Position numbers and translations under genes: made by a program | The notes under the pieces: model-generated | Told to the model about the DNA's origin: nothing | Databases searched by the model: none | What the model saw: the letters and a program-made list of their open reading frames with translations, nothing else | DNA from: Rhizobium sp. R635 | GTDB lineage: Bacteria > Pseudomonadota > Alphaproteobacteria > Rhizobiales > Rhizobiaceae | DNA: 64,000 bases | Direction of reading: 5' to 3' | Assembly (NCBI RefSeq): GCF_002211285.1 | Contig: NZ_LOKX01000012.1 | Span: forward strand, 124,001 to 188,000 | Shown here: one piece after another, positions 7,894 through 17,196 of the stretch | How positions within the stretch are numbered: position 1 is the first letter of the stretch | Layout: every line of letters starts with the position of its first letter

Positions 7894-8550
7894 ATGACGA
7901 TGTCCGATTTCATTCAGACCTCCCCTGCCCGCAACCTGCAGAATGCCGCGCAGGATCATTTCATTCCGGCCGAAGCTCCATGGTCCGGCCTTGTGCGCAA
8001 GGGCCAGACGATCCGCATCGAAGACAGTCTTGGCCAGCAGGCGATCGACACGCTCTTCTACCGTGCCGATGATTTCTCCGAGCGCTATTCCAGTCAGGAT
8101 ACGATGCGCATGCAGGGTGCTGCCTATATCGGCATCGGCACGAAGATCATGTCGAACGAAGGCAATGTCATGCTGACCATGACGGCCGACAGTTGCGGCC
8201 GCCATGACACGTCTGCCGGCGCCTGCTCCTGCGAGAGCAATACGGTGCGCTTCGGCCATGGCACGAAATACCTGCATGCCTGCCGCGACAACTTCGTCCT
8301 CGAGGTCAGCAAACACGGAATGGGCAAACGCGACATCGTGCCCAACATCAATTTCTTCATGAACGTGCCGATCAGGCCGAATGGCGAAATGACGATCGTC
8401 GACGGCATTTCGGCACCGGGCGACTATGTCGAACTCGTCGCGGAGATGGACGTGCTTTGCGTCATCTCCAACTGCCCGCAGATCAACAACCCTTGCAACG
8501 GCTTCGATCCGACGCCGATCCGGGTGCTGATCTGGGACGGCGAGGACTGA
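7894..8550 (+). CDS. DUF1989 protein, second carboxyguanidine deiminase subunit
   Basis: A 218-residue DUF1989 paralogue of the preceding gene. It carries the Cys/His-rich block DSCGRHDTSAGACSC (about residues 105-120), likely a zinc site, and the family-typical SNCPQINNPCNGFDP near the end. The pair is expected to act as a hetero-oligomer on carboxyguanidine. GAGGAG precedes the start; ATGs at 7894 and 7900 are both possible, the second being slightly better spaced. It is followed after two bases by the carboxylase gene, consistent with sequential steps of one pathway. Confidence 0.85.
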   Translation: MTMSDFIQTSPARNLQNAAQDHFIPAEAPWSGLVRKGQTIRIEDSLGQQAIDTLFYRADDFSERYSSQDTMRMQGAAYIGIGTKIMSNEGNVMLTMTADSCGRHDTSAGACSCESNTVRFGHGTKYLHACRDNFVLEVSKHGMGKRDIVPNINFFMNVPIRPNGEMTIVDGISAPGDYVELVAEMDVLCVISNCPQINNPCNGFDPTPIRVLIWDGED

Positions 8551-8552
8551 GC

Positions 8553-11500
8553 ATGTTCAAGAAAGTCCTGATCGCCAACCGGGGCGAAATCGCCATCCGG
8601 GTTATCAAGACGCTGCGACGGATGGGCATAGCCTCCGTCGCCGTCTATTCCGATGCCGACCGCTTCGCCAAGCCCGCAATGATGGCGGATGAGGCGATCC
8701 GTCTCGGGCCGGCGCCTGCCGGCGAAAGCTATCTCAATGTCGACGCCGTCATTGCCGCCTGCAAGGCGACAGGGGCAGAGGCGGTGCATCCTGGATACGG
8801 CTTCCTGTCGGAAAATATCGGTTTTGCCGAACGCCTCGCTGCCGAAGGCATCACCTTCATCGGCCCGCGGCCCGAACACCTCTCGGCCTTCGGCCTGAAG
8901 CATACGGCCCGCGAACTCGCCAAGGCAAGCGGCGTGCCGCTGCTGCCCGGCACCGGCCTGCTGTCGAGCGCCGATGAAGCGCTTTCGGCGGCAGAGACGA
9001 TCGGCTACCCCGTCATGCTGAAAAGCACGGCCGGCGGCGGCGGCATCGGCATGCAGCTTTGTGCCGATCCCGAAAGCCTGAAGGCGTCCTTCGAAAGCGT
9101 GCAGCGCACGGCGCGGGCAAGCTTCGGCGATGCGCGCGTCTATATCGAGCGGTTCGTCGCTGCAGCCCGTCATGTGGAAGTCCAGCTTTTCGGTGACGGC
9201 AAAGGCAAGGTGATGGCGCTTGGCGAGCGTGATTGCTCGCTGCAGCGGCGAAACCAGAAGGTGGTCGAGGAGACACCCGCTCCCGGCCTTTCCGCCGCAA
9301 CCCGCGCCCGCCTGCATAAGGCGGCTGTCGATCTTGGTTCTGCGGTCTCCTACGAATCCGCCGGCACCGTGGAGTTCATCTATGATCCCCTGCGCGAGGA
9401 ATTCTATTTCCTCGAGGTCAATACCCGCCTGCAGGTCGAACATCCCGTCACCGAAGCCGTGTTCGGGATCGACCTGGTCGAGTGGATGATCCGCCAGGCC
9501 GCAGGCGAGGATGTGCTGTCCGGTGCGGAGGCTCTGCAGCCGAAAGGGGCCGCGATCGAAGTGCGCGTCTATGCCGAGATGCCGCATGCCGATTTCCGCC
9601 CGAGTGCGGGCCTGCTGACCGAGGTGGCGTTCCCCAGGGACGCACGCATCGACGGCTGGATCGAGACCGGCACTGATGTCACGCCCTTCTACGATCCGAT
9701 GCTCGCCAAGGTGATCGTGTCGGCCGAGGATCGCCCGGCTGCGATCGAAAAGCTGAAGGCGGCACTTGCGGAAACATCGATATCGGGCATCGAAACCAAT
9801 CTCGACTATCTCAGGGCCATCGCGAGCTCCGAACTTCTAGCGAGCGGCAAGGTGGCGACGACCGCGCTACGCGATTTTTCCTTCGTGCCCGATGTCATCG
9901 AGGTGATCGCGCCGGGCGCACAATCGAGCCTCCAGGAACTGCCGGGCCGGCTTGGCCTCTGGCATGTCGGCGTGCCGCCGAGCGGCCCGATGGACGAGCG
10001 TTCCTTCCGTCACGCCAACCGTCTCGTCGGCAATGGCGACATGGTCGCAGCACTGGAGCTGACGGTTTCCGGCCCGGTGCTGAAATTCCATACCGACACG
10101 GTGGTCGCACTTGCCGGCGCCGGGATGGCAATGAGCGTCGACGGCGTGAAACTGCGGCATGGCAAGGCCGTGACCATCCGCGCCGGTCAGATCCTCACAG
10201 TCGGCAGCATCGAGGGACCGGGACAGCGGGCTTACCTCGCCGTGTCAGGCGGCTTTGCCGCGCCCGTCGTGCTCGGCTCGCGCGCCACCTTCGGGCTCGG
10301 CCAGTTCGGCGGCAACGCCACCGGCACGCTGAAGACCGGCCATGTGCTGCATCTTGCCCGTCAGGCGGCCGCCGATGCGCCGAAGCCGGCAACCGAGCCT
10401 GCGGAACTGACGCGCGAATGGGAGGTCGGCGTTGTCTACGGTCCGCATGGCGCGCCTGATTTCTTCCAGGATGTCGATATCCAGACGCTGTTTTCGACGA
10501 GTTACGAGGTGCATTTCAACAGCGCCCGCACCGGCGTTCGCCTGATCGGCCCAGCCCCGAAATGGGCGCGCAGCGATGGCGGCGAGGCCGGCCTTCATCC
10601 CTCCAACCTGCATGACAATGCCTATGCGATCGGCGCGATCGATTTTACCGGCGACATGCCGATCATCCTCGGACCGGACGGGCCGAGCCTCGGCGGTTTC
10701 GTCTGCCCGGCGGTTATCGCCCGCGAAGAGCAGTGGAAAATGGGCCAGTTCAAGCCCGGCGACCGCATTCGCTTTCATCCCGTTGCGCGGCCCGAAGATC
10801 CCATCGCCGGTCCGGTGGTGCATCGGGCGAAACAGCACGCCGGCTCGCCTATCGTCGGTAAAAGCGACGACGGGCCTGTCTCTGTCGTCTACCGCCGCCA
10901 GGGCGATGACAATCTGTTGGTCGAATACGGGCCGATGACGCTCGATATCGCCCTGCGGCTGAGGGTGCACCTGCTCATGCAGGCCGTCTCGCAGGCACGT
11001 CTGCCCGGCATCATCGATCTCACGCCCGGCATCCGCTCGCTGCAGATCCACTATGACGGCACGACGCTGACCCGCAACCGCCTGCTCGGCCTGCTGGCCG
11101 AAATCGAGGCGAGCCTGCCTGCGGCCCAGGACGTCAAGGTGCCGAGCCGCATCGTCCATCTGCCGCTTTCCTGGAACGATCCGGATGCGGCACTTGCGAT
11201 GCGCAAATATCAGGAACTCGTGCGTCCGAATGCGCCCTGGTGCCCTGACAACATCGAGTTCATCCGCCGCATCAACGGGCTGGCAGACGAACAGGCCGTG
11301 CGTGACGTCGTCTTCGATGCGAGCTACCTCGTGCTCGGCCTCGGCGACGTCTATCTCGGCGCACCGGTGGCGACCCCCGTCGATCCGCGCCAACGACTGG
11401 TGACGACGAAGTACAATCCGGCCCGAACATGGACGCCTGAAAATGCCGTCGGCATCGGCGGTGCCTATATGTGCATCTATGGCATGGAAGGCCCCGGCGG

Positions 11501-12092
11501 CTACCAGCTCTTCGGCCGCACTATTCAGGTATGGAACAGCTGGCGGCAGACGCCGGTCTTCGCCAAGGACAAACCGTGGCTGCTCGATTTCTTCGATCAG
11601 ATCCGCTTCTTCCCGGTCAGCCATCAGGAATTGGCGGAAGTCCGCAGCGCCTTCCCGCATGGCGGCTATCCTGTCCGGATCGAGGAGACGGAGTTCTCCT
11701 ACGCCGCCTATGAGCGGGAATTGCAGGCAAATGCCGCCTCCATCGCGACCTTCAAGGCCCGCCAGCAGGCCGCCTTCGAGGCCGAACGCCAGCGTTGGAA
11801 GGAGGCCGGGCTCGACAGCTTCGTCACCGACGAGGGCACCGGCGAAAGCCCCGATGGAGATATCCCGGAAGGCTGCTTCGGTGTTGCCAGCGCCGTGCCC
11901 GGCAATATCTGGAAACTGCTGGTGGAGCCGGGCGCACCGGTTGCGGCCGGCGACACGCTTGCCATTATCGAATCCATGAAGATGGAAATCAACGTCACCG
12001 CACATGCGCCGGGCCGCGTCCGCGACCTGCGTGCCGGCCCCGGCCGCAATGTCAAAGCGGGCGATATCATTGTTGTACTGGAGGAATGCTGA
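8553..12092 (+). CDS. Guanidine carboxylase (urea carboxylase family, biotin-dependent)
   Basis: A 1179-residue single-chain biotin enzyme. Order: biotin carboxylase domain (1-450) with the ATP-grasp loop KSTAGGGGIGM and the EVNTRLQVEHPVTE block; KipA-like half (about 455-780); KipI-like half (about 790-1010); a linker; and a biotinyl domain in which IESMKMEI places the biotinylated lysine at residue 1143. It transfers ATP-activated bicarbonate to its substrate amine in the cytoplasm. The guanidine-I riboswitch and the DUF1989 partners point to guanidine carboxylase rather than true urea carboxylase. The ATG at 8553 follows the upstream stop; the reading frame extends to 8457 inside the preceding gene, which is a shadow. 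Absolute specificity needs comparison of the substrate-contact residue in the carboxyltransferase site. Confidence 0.9.
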   Translation: MFKKVLIANRGEIAIRVIKTLRRMGIASVAVYSDADRFAKPAMMADEAIRLGPAPAGESYLNVDAVIAACKATGAEAVHPGYGFLSENIGFAERLAAEGITFIGPRPEHLSAFGLKHTARELAKASGVPLLPGTGLLSSADEALSAAETIGYPVMLKSTAGGGGIGMQLCADPESLKASFESVQRTARASFGDARVYIERFVAAARHVEVQLFGDGKGKVMALGERDCSLQRRNQKVVEETPAPGLSAATRARLHKAAVDLGSAVSYESAGTVEFIYDPLREEFYFLEVNTRLQVEHPVTEAVFGIDLVEWMIRQAAGEDVLSGAEALQPKGAAIEVRVYAEMPHADFRPSAGLLTEVAFPRDARIDGWIETGTDVTPFYDPMLAKVIVSAEDRPAAIEKLKAALAETSISGIETNLDYLRAIASSELLASGKVATTALRDFSFVPDVIEVIAPGAQSSLQELPGRLGLWHVGVPPSGPMDERSFRHANRLVGNGDMVAALELTVSGPVLKFHTDTVVALAGAGMAMSVDGVKLRHGKAVTIRAGQILTVGSIEGPGQRAYLAVSGGFAAPVVLGSRATFGLGQFGGNATGTLKTGHVLHLARQAAADAPKPATEPAELTREWEVGVVYGPHGAPDFFQDVDIQTLFSTSYEVHFNSARTGVRLIGPAPKWARSDGGEAGLHPSNLHDNAYAIGAIDFTGDMPIILGPDGPSLGGFVCPAVIAREEQWKMGQFKPGDRIRFHPVARPEDPIAGPVVHRAKQHAGSPIVGKSDDGPVSVVYRRQGDDNLLVEYGPMTLDIALRLRVHLLMQAVSQARLPGIIDLTPGIRSLQIHYDGTTLTRNRLLGLLAEIEASLPAAQDVKVPSRIVHLPLSWNDPDAALAMRKYQELVRPNAPWCPDNIEFIRRINGLADEQAVRDVVFDASYLVLGLGDVYLGAPVATPVDPRQRLVTTKYNPARTWTPENAVGIGGAYMCIYGMEGPGGYQLFGRTIQVWNSWRQTPVFAKDKPWLLDFFDQIRFFPVSHQELAEVRSAFPHGGYPVRIEETEFSYAAYERELQANAASIATFKARQQAAFEAERQRWKEAGLDSFVTDEGTGESPDGDIPEGCFGVASAVPGNIWKLLVEPGAPVAAGDTLAIIESMKMEINVTAHAPGRVRDLRAGPGRNVKAGDIIVVLEEC

Positions 12093-12095
12093 ACC

Positions 12096-13907
12096 ATGCT
12101 GCCGACCATTCTCGATCTGACCAGCCTTCGCGCAGCCTATGAAGCCGGCCAAAGCCCGCTCGACGTTGTCGAGACCATCATTGTCCGTCGCGCAGCCTCG
12201 GAGGATCCCGCAATCTTTATCACGCCGACGCCGGATGAAGCGTTGCGGGCCGAAGCACGCGCCCTCATGGAACGGGCACCTGAGCCGAACAGCCTGCCGC
12301 TCTGGGGCATTCCGTTCGCGGTCAAGGACAATATCGATGTGGAGGGTCTGCCGACCACGGCCGCGTGCCCCGCTTTCGCCTATGATCCCGAGCGCGACGC
12401 AACCGTCGTTGCAAGACTGCGGGCTGCAGGCGCAATCGTGATCGGCAAGACCAACCTCGATCAGTTTGCCACCGGCCTCAACGGCACGCGCTCGCCTCAC
12501 GGTGCCCCGCGTTCCGTCTTCGACAAGAACTATGTGTCGGGCGGCTCGAGCTCCGGCTCGGCGGTTGCCGTCGCCTCCGGCCTGGCAAGCTTCGCGCTCG
12601 GCACCGACACGGCCGGTTCCGGACGCGTGCCGGCGGCCTTCAACAATCTCGTCGGCATCAAGCCGACACCGGGACTGGTGCCGAATGTCGGTGTCGTGCC
12701 TGCCTGCCGCAGCGTCGATGTCGTCACCGTCTTTGCTGCAACGGTTGGCGACGGCGTTGCGATCCGCAAGGTGATGGAGGGCTACGATGCCGCCGATCCG
12801 TTCTCGCGCAGGGCCGTTCCGTCCAGCCTGCCCACCGCTGGCTTGCGGATCGGTGTGCTCGACGGAGCAGAACGGGAATTCTTCGGCAACAGCCATGTCG
12901 AGGCTCTCTATGATGCCGCAATCGAAAGGGCGCGCGCCCTCGGCGCAACGGTCGTGCCTTTCGACTACGCACCGTTCCGGCAGGCGGCAGAGCTGCTCTA
13001 CAACGGGCCCTGGGTCGCCGAACGGCTGGCGGCTGTGAAGGATTTTATTGCCACGAATGCCGCCGACTTCGACCCGACGGTTCGCACCATCATCGAGGGC
13101 GCGAGAGCCTATGACGCGGTCGCCGCTTTCGAAGGCCGCTACAAGCTCGAAGCGCTGCGCCAAAAGACCGAAAAGGAATGGGAAAAAGCCGACATCCTGA
13201 TGCTGCCGACCTCGCCGACCACCTATACGGTCGAAGAAATGATGGCGGATCCGATCATGAAGAACGGCCAATTCGGCCGGTACACCAACTTCGCCAATCT
13301 GCTCGATTGTGCGGCGATCGCCGTTCCAGCCGGCTTCGACGCCAACGGTCATCTCCCGGCCGGCGTGACCCTGATCGGCCCCGCCTTCACCGATGACGCG
13401 CTTGCCTCCTTCGCCGACGCCATGCACCGGGCGGCGAAGGCCGGCATGGGGCAGGATCGCAAGGCCGCCTTGCCGGAGGCAAGCCGGGTGGCGGCTCCGG
13501 CCGATGACTTCGTTCCGATCGTGGTCGTCGGCGCGCATCTGACGGATATGCCGTTGAACCATGAGCTGACGCGGGCGAGCGGTTACAGGTTGAAGACAGG
13601 ACGCACGGATGGCAGCTACCGGCTGTTTGCGCTCCATGGCACAATCCCACCCAAGCCGGGGCTGGTTCGTGATCCCAGCTTTGCGGGCAATGGCGTCGAG
13701 ATCGAAGTCTGGGCCCTGCCACCGTCGGCATTCGCCCGTTTCGTGCAGAACATTCCGGCTCCGCTGGGTGTGGGCAAGATCACCCTCGACGATGGAAGTT
13801 GCCTGACCGGATTTCTCTGCGAGGGTCATGCCGTCGCCGGTGGACGAGAGATCACCGAATTCGGCGGCTGGCGCAACTATGTCAGCGCAACCAGTCCGGC
13901 GTCCTGA
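12096..13907 (+). CDS. atzF: Allophanate hydrolase
   Basis: A 603-residue amidase-signature enzyme that splits allophanate into two ammonia and two CO2. The Ser-cisSer-Lys triad is K77 (AVKDNID), S151 (GGSSSG) and S175 (DTAGSGR). These equal AtzF K91/S165/S189 with a constant offset of 14, strong support for the assignment. The C-terminal domain (about 465-603) carries NHELTRASGYRLKTGRT, as in full-length AtzF/DUR1 enzymes. It starts three bases after the carboxylase stop and completes the guanidine pathway. It is also the only allophanate hydrolase in the window, so the biuret operon further right may depend on it. Confidence 0.93.
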   Translation: MLPTILDLTSLRAAYEAGQSPLDVVETIIVRRAASEDPAIFITPTPDEALRAEARALMERAPEPNSLPLWGIPFAVKDNIDVEGLPTTAACPAFAYDPERDATVVARLRAAGAIVIGKTNLDQFATGLNGTRSPHGAPRSVFDKNYVSGGSSSGSAVAVASGLASFALGTDTAGSGRVPAAFNNLVGIKPTPGLVPNVGVVPACRSVDVVTVFAATVGDGVAIRKVMEGYDAADPFSRRAVPSSLPTAGLRIGVLDGAEREFFGNSHVEALYDAAIERARALGATVVPFDYAPFRQAAELLYNGPWVAERLAAVKDFIATNAADFDPTVRTIIEGARAYDAVAAFEGRYKLEALRQKTEKEWEKADILMLPTSPTTYTVEEMMADPIMKNGQFGRYTNFANLLDCAAIAVPAGFDANGHLPAGVTLIGPAFTDDALASFADAMHRAAKAGMGQDRKAALPEASRVAAPADDFVPIVVVGAHLTDMPLNHELTRASGYRLKTGRTDGSYRLFALHGTIPPKPGLVRDPSFAGNGVEIEVWALPPSAFARFVQNIPAPLGVGKITLDDGSCLTGFLCEGHAVAGGREITEFGGWRNYVSATSPAS

Positions 13908-13918
13908 AAGGAGATGGG

Positions 13919-14008
13919 ATGCAAAAACTTCTATCAAAGGCAGCGCAGTTCGTTCTCAGGGGCCTCATTGCCAGGACCGGCGCGATATGGGCGGGCAAGC
14001 GATCGTGA
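13919..14008 (+). CDS. Possible 29-residue peptide after atzF
   Basis: A 29-codon frame with ATG at 13919 and a perfect AAAGGAG seven bases before it, eleven bases after the allophanate hydrolase stop. The peptide is basic and hydrophobic (QFVLRGLIA core). No family is recognised. The Shine-Dalgarno spacing is the only evidence; it may be the start of a gene since lost, or a real small protein. Confidence 0.25.
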   Translation: MQKLLSKAAQFVLRGLIARTGAIWAGKRS

Positions 14009-14080
14009 TAAATCGACAGATGTGCCACGCTTGCCATGAGCTCCACTCTTCAGGGAGCGCCAGCTGCTTCACCGGCATCT

Positions 14081-14116
14081 AAAAGGCATCGGGATGGGCG
14101 CAAATTGATGCTTTTC
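14081..14116. promoter_or_regulatory. Long dyad AAAAGGCATC-N16-GATGCTTTTC, copy 1
   Basis: AAAAGGCATC (14081-14090) and GATGCTTTTC (14107-14116) are separated by exactly 16 bases. The same two arms with the same 16-base gap recur at 16003-16038. This copy ends 52 bases before the creatininase-family start. The likeliest ligand is the LysR regulator encoded between the two copies. Confidence 0.6.
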
Positions 14117-14168
14117 GCGCGCAATGATTTTCCCTACTCCTGCTTGAAAAGCAACGAGAGGCGCGGCG

Positions 14169-14966
14169 ATGGCAATGCCATTCTACTGGAACGAACTGAA
14201 TAGCTCCGACTTCGCCGGACTTTCACCCGAAACAACCATCGCCATCCTGCCGATCGCCTCGACGGAACAGCACGGCCCGCATCTACCGATCGCCACCGAC
14301 GTGGCGATCGCCAGCGGCATGCTGGCCGAACTGAAAAAGCAGAAGCCGGACGACCTCGATTTCCTGGTCCTGCCGACGCAGGAGATCGGCAAGGCGAATG
14401 AACATATCTATGGGCCGGGGACGCTCTCGCTCTCCGCGGAGCTGCTCATTCCGGTCTGGACCGCGATCGGCACCAAGGTTGCCGAAGCCGGCATCCGCAA
14501 GATGGTGATCGTCAATTCACATGGCGGCAATGTCGATATCATGAGCATCGTGGCGCGAGAGCTGCGCGTGCGCCACGCGATGGCCGTCGTCGCCACGCAA
14601 TGGGGCCGCTTCGGCCATCCCGAGGGGATGATCAGCGACCACGAGCTGAAATACGGCATCCATGGCGGCGAAGTGGAAACGTCGCTCATGCTGCATTTCC
14701 GGCCTGATCTGGTGCGGATGGAGAAGGCGGAGAATTTCACCTCCAAGGCGGAATGGATGCGCGGCCAATCGAAATACATACAGCCATTGCCACCGCATTC
14801 GCTCGCCTGGATCGCGCACGACCTCAATCCCAACGGCGTCGTCGGCGACGCTTCGCTCGGGACAGCCGAAAAGGGCGAAGCGATCTGCCGCCATCAGATC
14901 AAGGGCTTCATCGAATTGCTCTGCGACCTGAAGCGCTATCCGCTTTCCAATCTTTATTCGCAATAG
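14169..14966 (+). CDS. Creatininase family amidohydrolase
   Basis: A 265-residue member of the creatininase/creatinine amidohydrolase family, which opens cyclic or linear amides using two metals. The metal-binding pattern is complete: STEQHGPHLP (E33, H35), D44, NSHGGN (H118) and HGGEVE (E168). Family members include creatininase, FAPy deformylase and mycofactocin MftE, so the substrate is not fixed by sequence. The ATG at 14169 is chosen; a second ATG lies six bases on. It stands alone on the plus strand, convergent with the LysR gene. The dyad shared with the 16118 operon suggests one pathway with the cytosine-deaminase-like enzyme there. Confidence 0.85.
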   Translation: MAMPFYWNELNSSDFAGLSPETTIAILPIASTEQHGPHLPIATDVAIASGMLAELKKQKPDDLDFLVLPTQEIGKANEHIYGPGTLSLSAELLIPVWTAIGTKVAEAGIRKMVIVNSHGGNVDIMSIVARELRVRHAMAVVATQWGRFGHPEGMISDHELKYGIHGGEVETSLMLHFRPDLVRMEKAENFTSKAEWMRGQSKYIQPLPPHSLAWIAHDLNPNGVVGDASLGTAEKGEAICRHQIKGFIELLCDLKRYPLSNLYSQ

Positions 14967-14984
14967 GCCCGTCCGCAGATGGCC

Positions 14985-15935
14985 TCAGATCGCGACGGAC
15001 CTTTCCATCGCGATATGCCCCTTGGCCTGCAGTTCCTGCACCAGGCCGGCGAGTTCGGCCAGGAGATATTCGACGAACAGGCTGGTGGCGGAATCGAGCG
15101 GAGTGCGGGCGCGGGCGAAAAGTTTCATCGTCTGGTGACGCGCATGCGGTTCGGCGATCGGCCGGAAGACGAGTTCGCCCTGTCGGCATTCGGTGATGAC
15201 GTCGAGCGGGTTCAGCATCGTCACCCCGGCCCCTGATTTGACCAGCTTCTTCAGCATCTCCGACGCATTCGTTTCCAGCACGGGCTCTATGTGCACGTCG
15301 AGGCGGGCCATCGCCAGATTGATCACGTCACGCAGGCTGGTGCCCTGTTGCGCCAAGACCAGGCGCTCCTGGACGATATCGGCAAGGTTGATCGGACCCG
15401 AAGCGATCAGCGGATGGCCGGGAGGCAGCACAACGCCGATCGGGATGTCGAAATTGCCGAGCGTGCGGATGCCGGGCGTCGCCGGAATGTTGAAGCCCAG
15501 GCCGATATCCACCTCGCCCGACAGCACCGGGTTGACCGTCATCGTTCCCGCATCATTGCGCAACTGCATGAAGACGCGCGGATGCTCCGACTGGAACCGG
15601 GCGATGATCTCGGGCAGCGGGCCGGCGGCCAGGCCCACCGTCGTCACCAGCCGGATCTTGCCAGCTTGTTGCGTCCTGAGGCTGCGAATGCGGCTCTCCA
15701 GCCGCTCGTAATTCTTCAAGACCTCGCGAATATGCTCGATGCAGAGTTCGCCTGCCGCCGTCAGGCGCAGGCCGCGCGGCAGGCGTTCGAAGAGGGGCGC
15801 GCCGATTTCCTCCTCCAGCGCCAGGATTTGCCGGTTGATCGCCGAAGACGCCACATTCAGCCGCGCTGCCGCCTTGCGGATCGAGCCAGCTCGGGCGATC
15901 TCGTTGATGTAGAGAAGCTTTCTGGAATGCAGCAC
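14985..15935 (-). CDS. LysR family transcriptional regulator
   Basis: A LysR activator of about 316 residues. The N-terminal winged helix reads KLLYINEIARAGSIRKAAARLNVASSAINRQI, followed by the usual linker and a C-terminal ligand-binding domain with LVTTVGLAAGPLPEIIARF. The GTG at 15935 is preferred because AAGGAG sits six bases upstream; the open frame extends to 15971. It is divergent from the ABC operon at 16118, with the copy-2 dyad in the shared intergenic space, and convergent with the creatininase gene, whose promoter holds copy 1. It probably controls both in response to their substrate. Confidence 0.87.
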   Translation of the reverse strand: MLHSRKLLYINEIARAGSIRKAAARLNVASSAINRQILALEEEIGAPLFERLPRGLRLTAAGELCIEHIREVLKNYERLESRIRSLRTQQAGKIRLVTTVGLAAGPLPEIIARFQSEHPRVFMQLRNDAGTMTVNPVLSGEVDIGLGFNIPATPGIRTLGNFDIPIGVVLPPGHPLIASGPINLADIVQERLVLAQQGTSLRDVINLAMARLDVHIEPVLETNASEMLKKLVKSGAGVTMLNPLDVITECRQGELVFRPIAEPHARHQTMKLFARARTPLDSATSLFVEYLLAELAGLVQELQAKGHIAMERSVAI

Positions 15936-16002
15936 CGCAACCTCCTTGCATAAAAATAGAGCAGACCGCACAAATTAGGCACAGGCTTTCAGCGAGATGC
16001 CG

Positions 16003-16038
16003 AAAAGGCATCATTGCGCACGAAATTTGATGCTTTTC
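16003..16038. promoter_or_regulatory. Long dyad AAAAGGCATC-N16-GATGCTTTTC, copy 2
   Basis: Arms at 16003-16012 and 16029-16038 with a 16-base gap, the same as copy 1 upstream of the creatininase gene. It lies between the divergent LysR gene (GTG 15935) and the transporter operon (ATG 16118), the classical place for a LysR binding site. Confidence 0.6.
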
Positions 16039-16117
16039 AAAGAGCAAAGCAATCGCTCCTATGAAGAAAATCCGACGTCGCCACGGGCGTTGCGAACTCA
16101 GAAGGGGAACGTTGATC

Positions 16118-17134
16118 ATGCGCATTGCACAGAAGAATACGGTCTTTTCCGCACTCGTCGGCCTTGGCGGCGCGCTTGGCGCTGCCCTCCAGGCGCAGGC
16201 GGCCGACAAGGTGAGCTATGGCACGAACTGGCTGGCGCAGGCCGAGCATGGCGGCTTCTACCAGGCGGTCGCCGACGGCACCTATGCCAAACACGGCCTC
16301 GACGTCACCATCGTCCAGGGCGGCCCGAATGCCGCCAACAGCGCCCTGCTCATCTCCGGCAAGATCGATTTCTACATGGGCGGTCCGCAGGGCGAAATCT
16401 CGGCGGTCGAACAGGGCATTCCGCTGGTCGACGTCGCGGCGATCTTCCAGAAGGATCCGCAGGTGCTGATCGCGCATCCCGATGCCGGCATCGACAAATT
16501 CGAAGATCTCGCCAAGCTCAAGACCCTGTTTCTCGGCAAGGACGGCTATCTCACCTATTTCGAATGGATGAAGGCGAACTTCAAGGGCTTCAGGGACGAG
16601 CAGTACAAGCCCTACAATTTCAGCCCGGCGCCATTCCTCGCCGACAAGGATTCCGCGCAGCAAGGCTACCTCACGTCCGAGCCCTACGAGATCCAGAAGC
16701 AGGCCGGCTTCGAGCCGAAAGTCTTCCTGCTCGCCGATAACGGCTATTCCCCCTATTCGACGATGATCACCACCACCCAGACGATGATCGACAGCAAGCC
16801 CGATGTCGTCCAGCGCTTCGTCGATGCCTCGATCGAGGGCTGGTACAATTATCTCTACGGCGACAACAGCAAGGCGAACGCGCTGATCAAGAAGGACAAT
16901 CCCGAAATGACGGATGGCCAGATCGCCTATTCCATCGCCAAGATGAAGGAATACGGGATCATCGAATCCGGCGACAGCCTCGACAAGGGCATCGGATGCA
17001 TCACCGATGCGCATTACAAGGCGTTCTTCACCGAAATGGTCGATATCAAGGTGTTCAAGCCGGAGACGGATTACACCAAGGCGTTCACGACGAAATTCGT
17101 CTGCAAGAACACCGGCGTGGCGCTGAAGAAATAG
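16118..17134 (+). CDS. ABC transporter substrate-binding protein (NMT1/THI5-like)
   Basis: A 338-residue periplasmic binding protein of the SsuA/THI5-like class. The signal peptide covers about residues 1-28 (VFSALVGLGGALGAALQAQA, then ADK). The domain opens VSYGTNWLAQAEHGGFYQAVADGTYAKHGLDV, characteristic of binding proteins for pyrimidine- or hydroxymethylpyrimidine-like ligands as well as sulfonates. The ATG at 16118 has GAAGGGGA upstream. It is the first gene of a six-gene operon with a cytosine-deaminase-like enzyme, so a ring-shaped N-heterocycle is a reasonable guess for its ligand. It is not an orthologue of the guanidine-operon protein. Confidence 0.87.
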   Translation: MRIAQKNTVFSALVGLGGALGAALQAQAADKVSYGTNWLAQAEHGGFYQAVADGTYAKHGLDVTIVQGGPNAANSALLISGKIDFYMGGPQGEISAVEQGIPLVDVAAIFQKDPQVLIAHPDAGIDKFEDLAKLKTLFLGKDGYLTYFEWMKANFKGFRDEQYKPYNFSPAPFLADKDSAQQGYLTSEPYEIQKQAGFEPKVFLLADNGYSPYSTMITTTQTMIDSKPDVVQRFVDASIEGWYNYLYGDNSKANALIKKDNPEMTDGQIAYSIAKMKEYGIIESGDSLDKGIGCITDAHYKAFFTEMVDIKVFKPETDYTKAFTTKFVCKNTGVALKK

Positions 17135-17196
17135 GCTGGCCGAACGCCGGCGAGCGTCCGCCGCAGATGCGGCGGATCGCATCCTCTCCCCAGTGA

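Noticed and set aside
8457..8552. Upstream extension of the carboxylase to 8457
   Set aside because: It overlaps the C-terminus of the DUF1989 gene, and the biotin-carboxylase fold begins at MFKKVLIANRGEIAIR from 8553.
4301..13907. True urea (not guanidine) utilisation operon
   Set aside because: The urea-carboxylase name is common for these proteins, but the guanidine-I riboswitch and the DUF1989 pair argue for guanidine. The substrate residue was not aligned, so this rests on context.
10245..13937. A very long open frame (over 1200 codons) on the minus strand opposite the carboxylase and allophanate hydrolase genes
   Set aside because: It is the antisense shadow of high-GC codon bias in two well-supported genes; it has low-complexity Arg/Gly/Asp-rich content and no recognisable domain.
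15960..15980. Possible sigma-54 site GGCAC-N5-TTTC before the 16118 operon
   Set aside because: The -12 lacks the invariant GC, and it points into the LysR/operon dyad region; it is much weaker than the two sites called.
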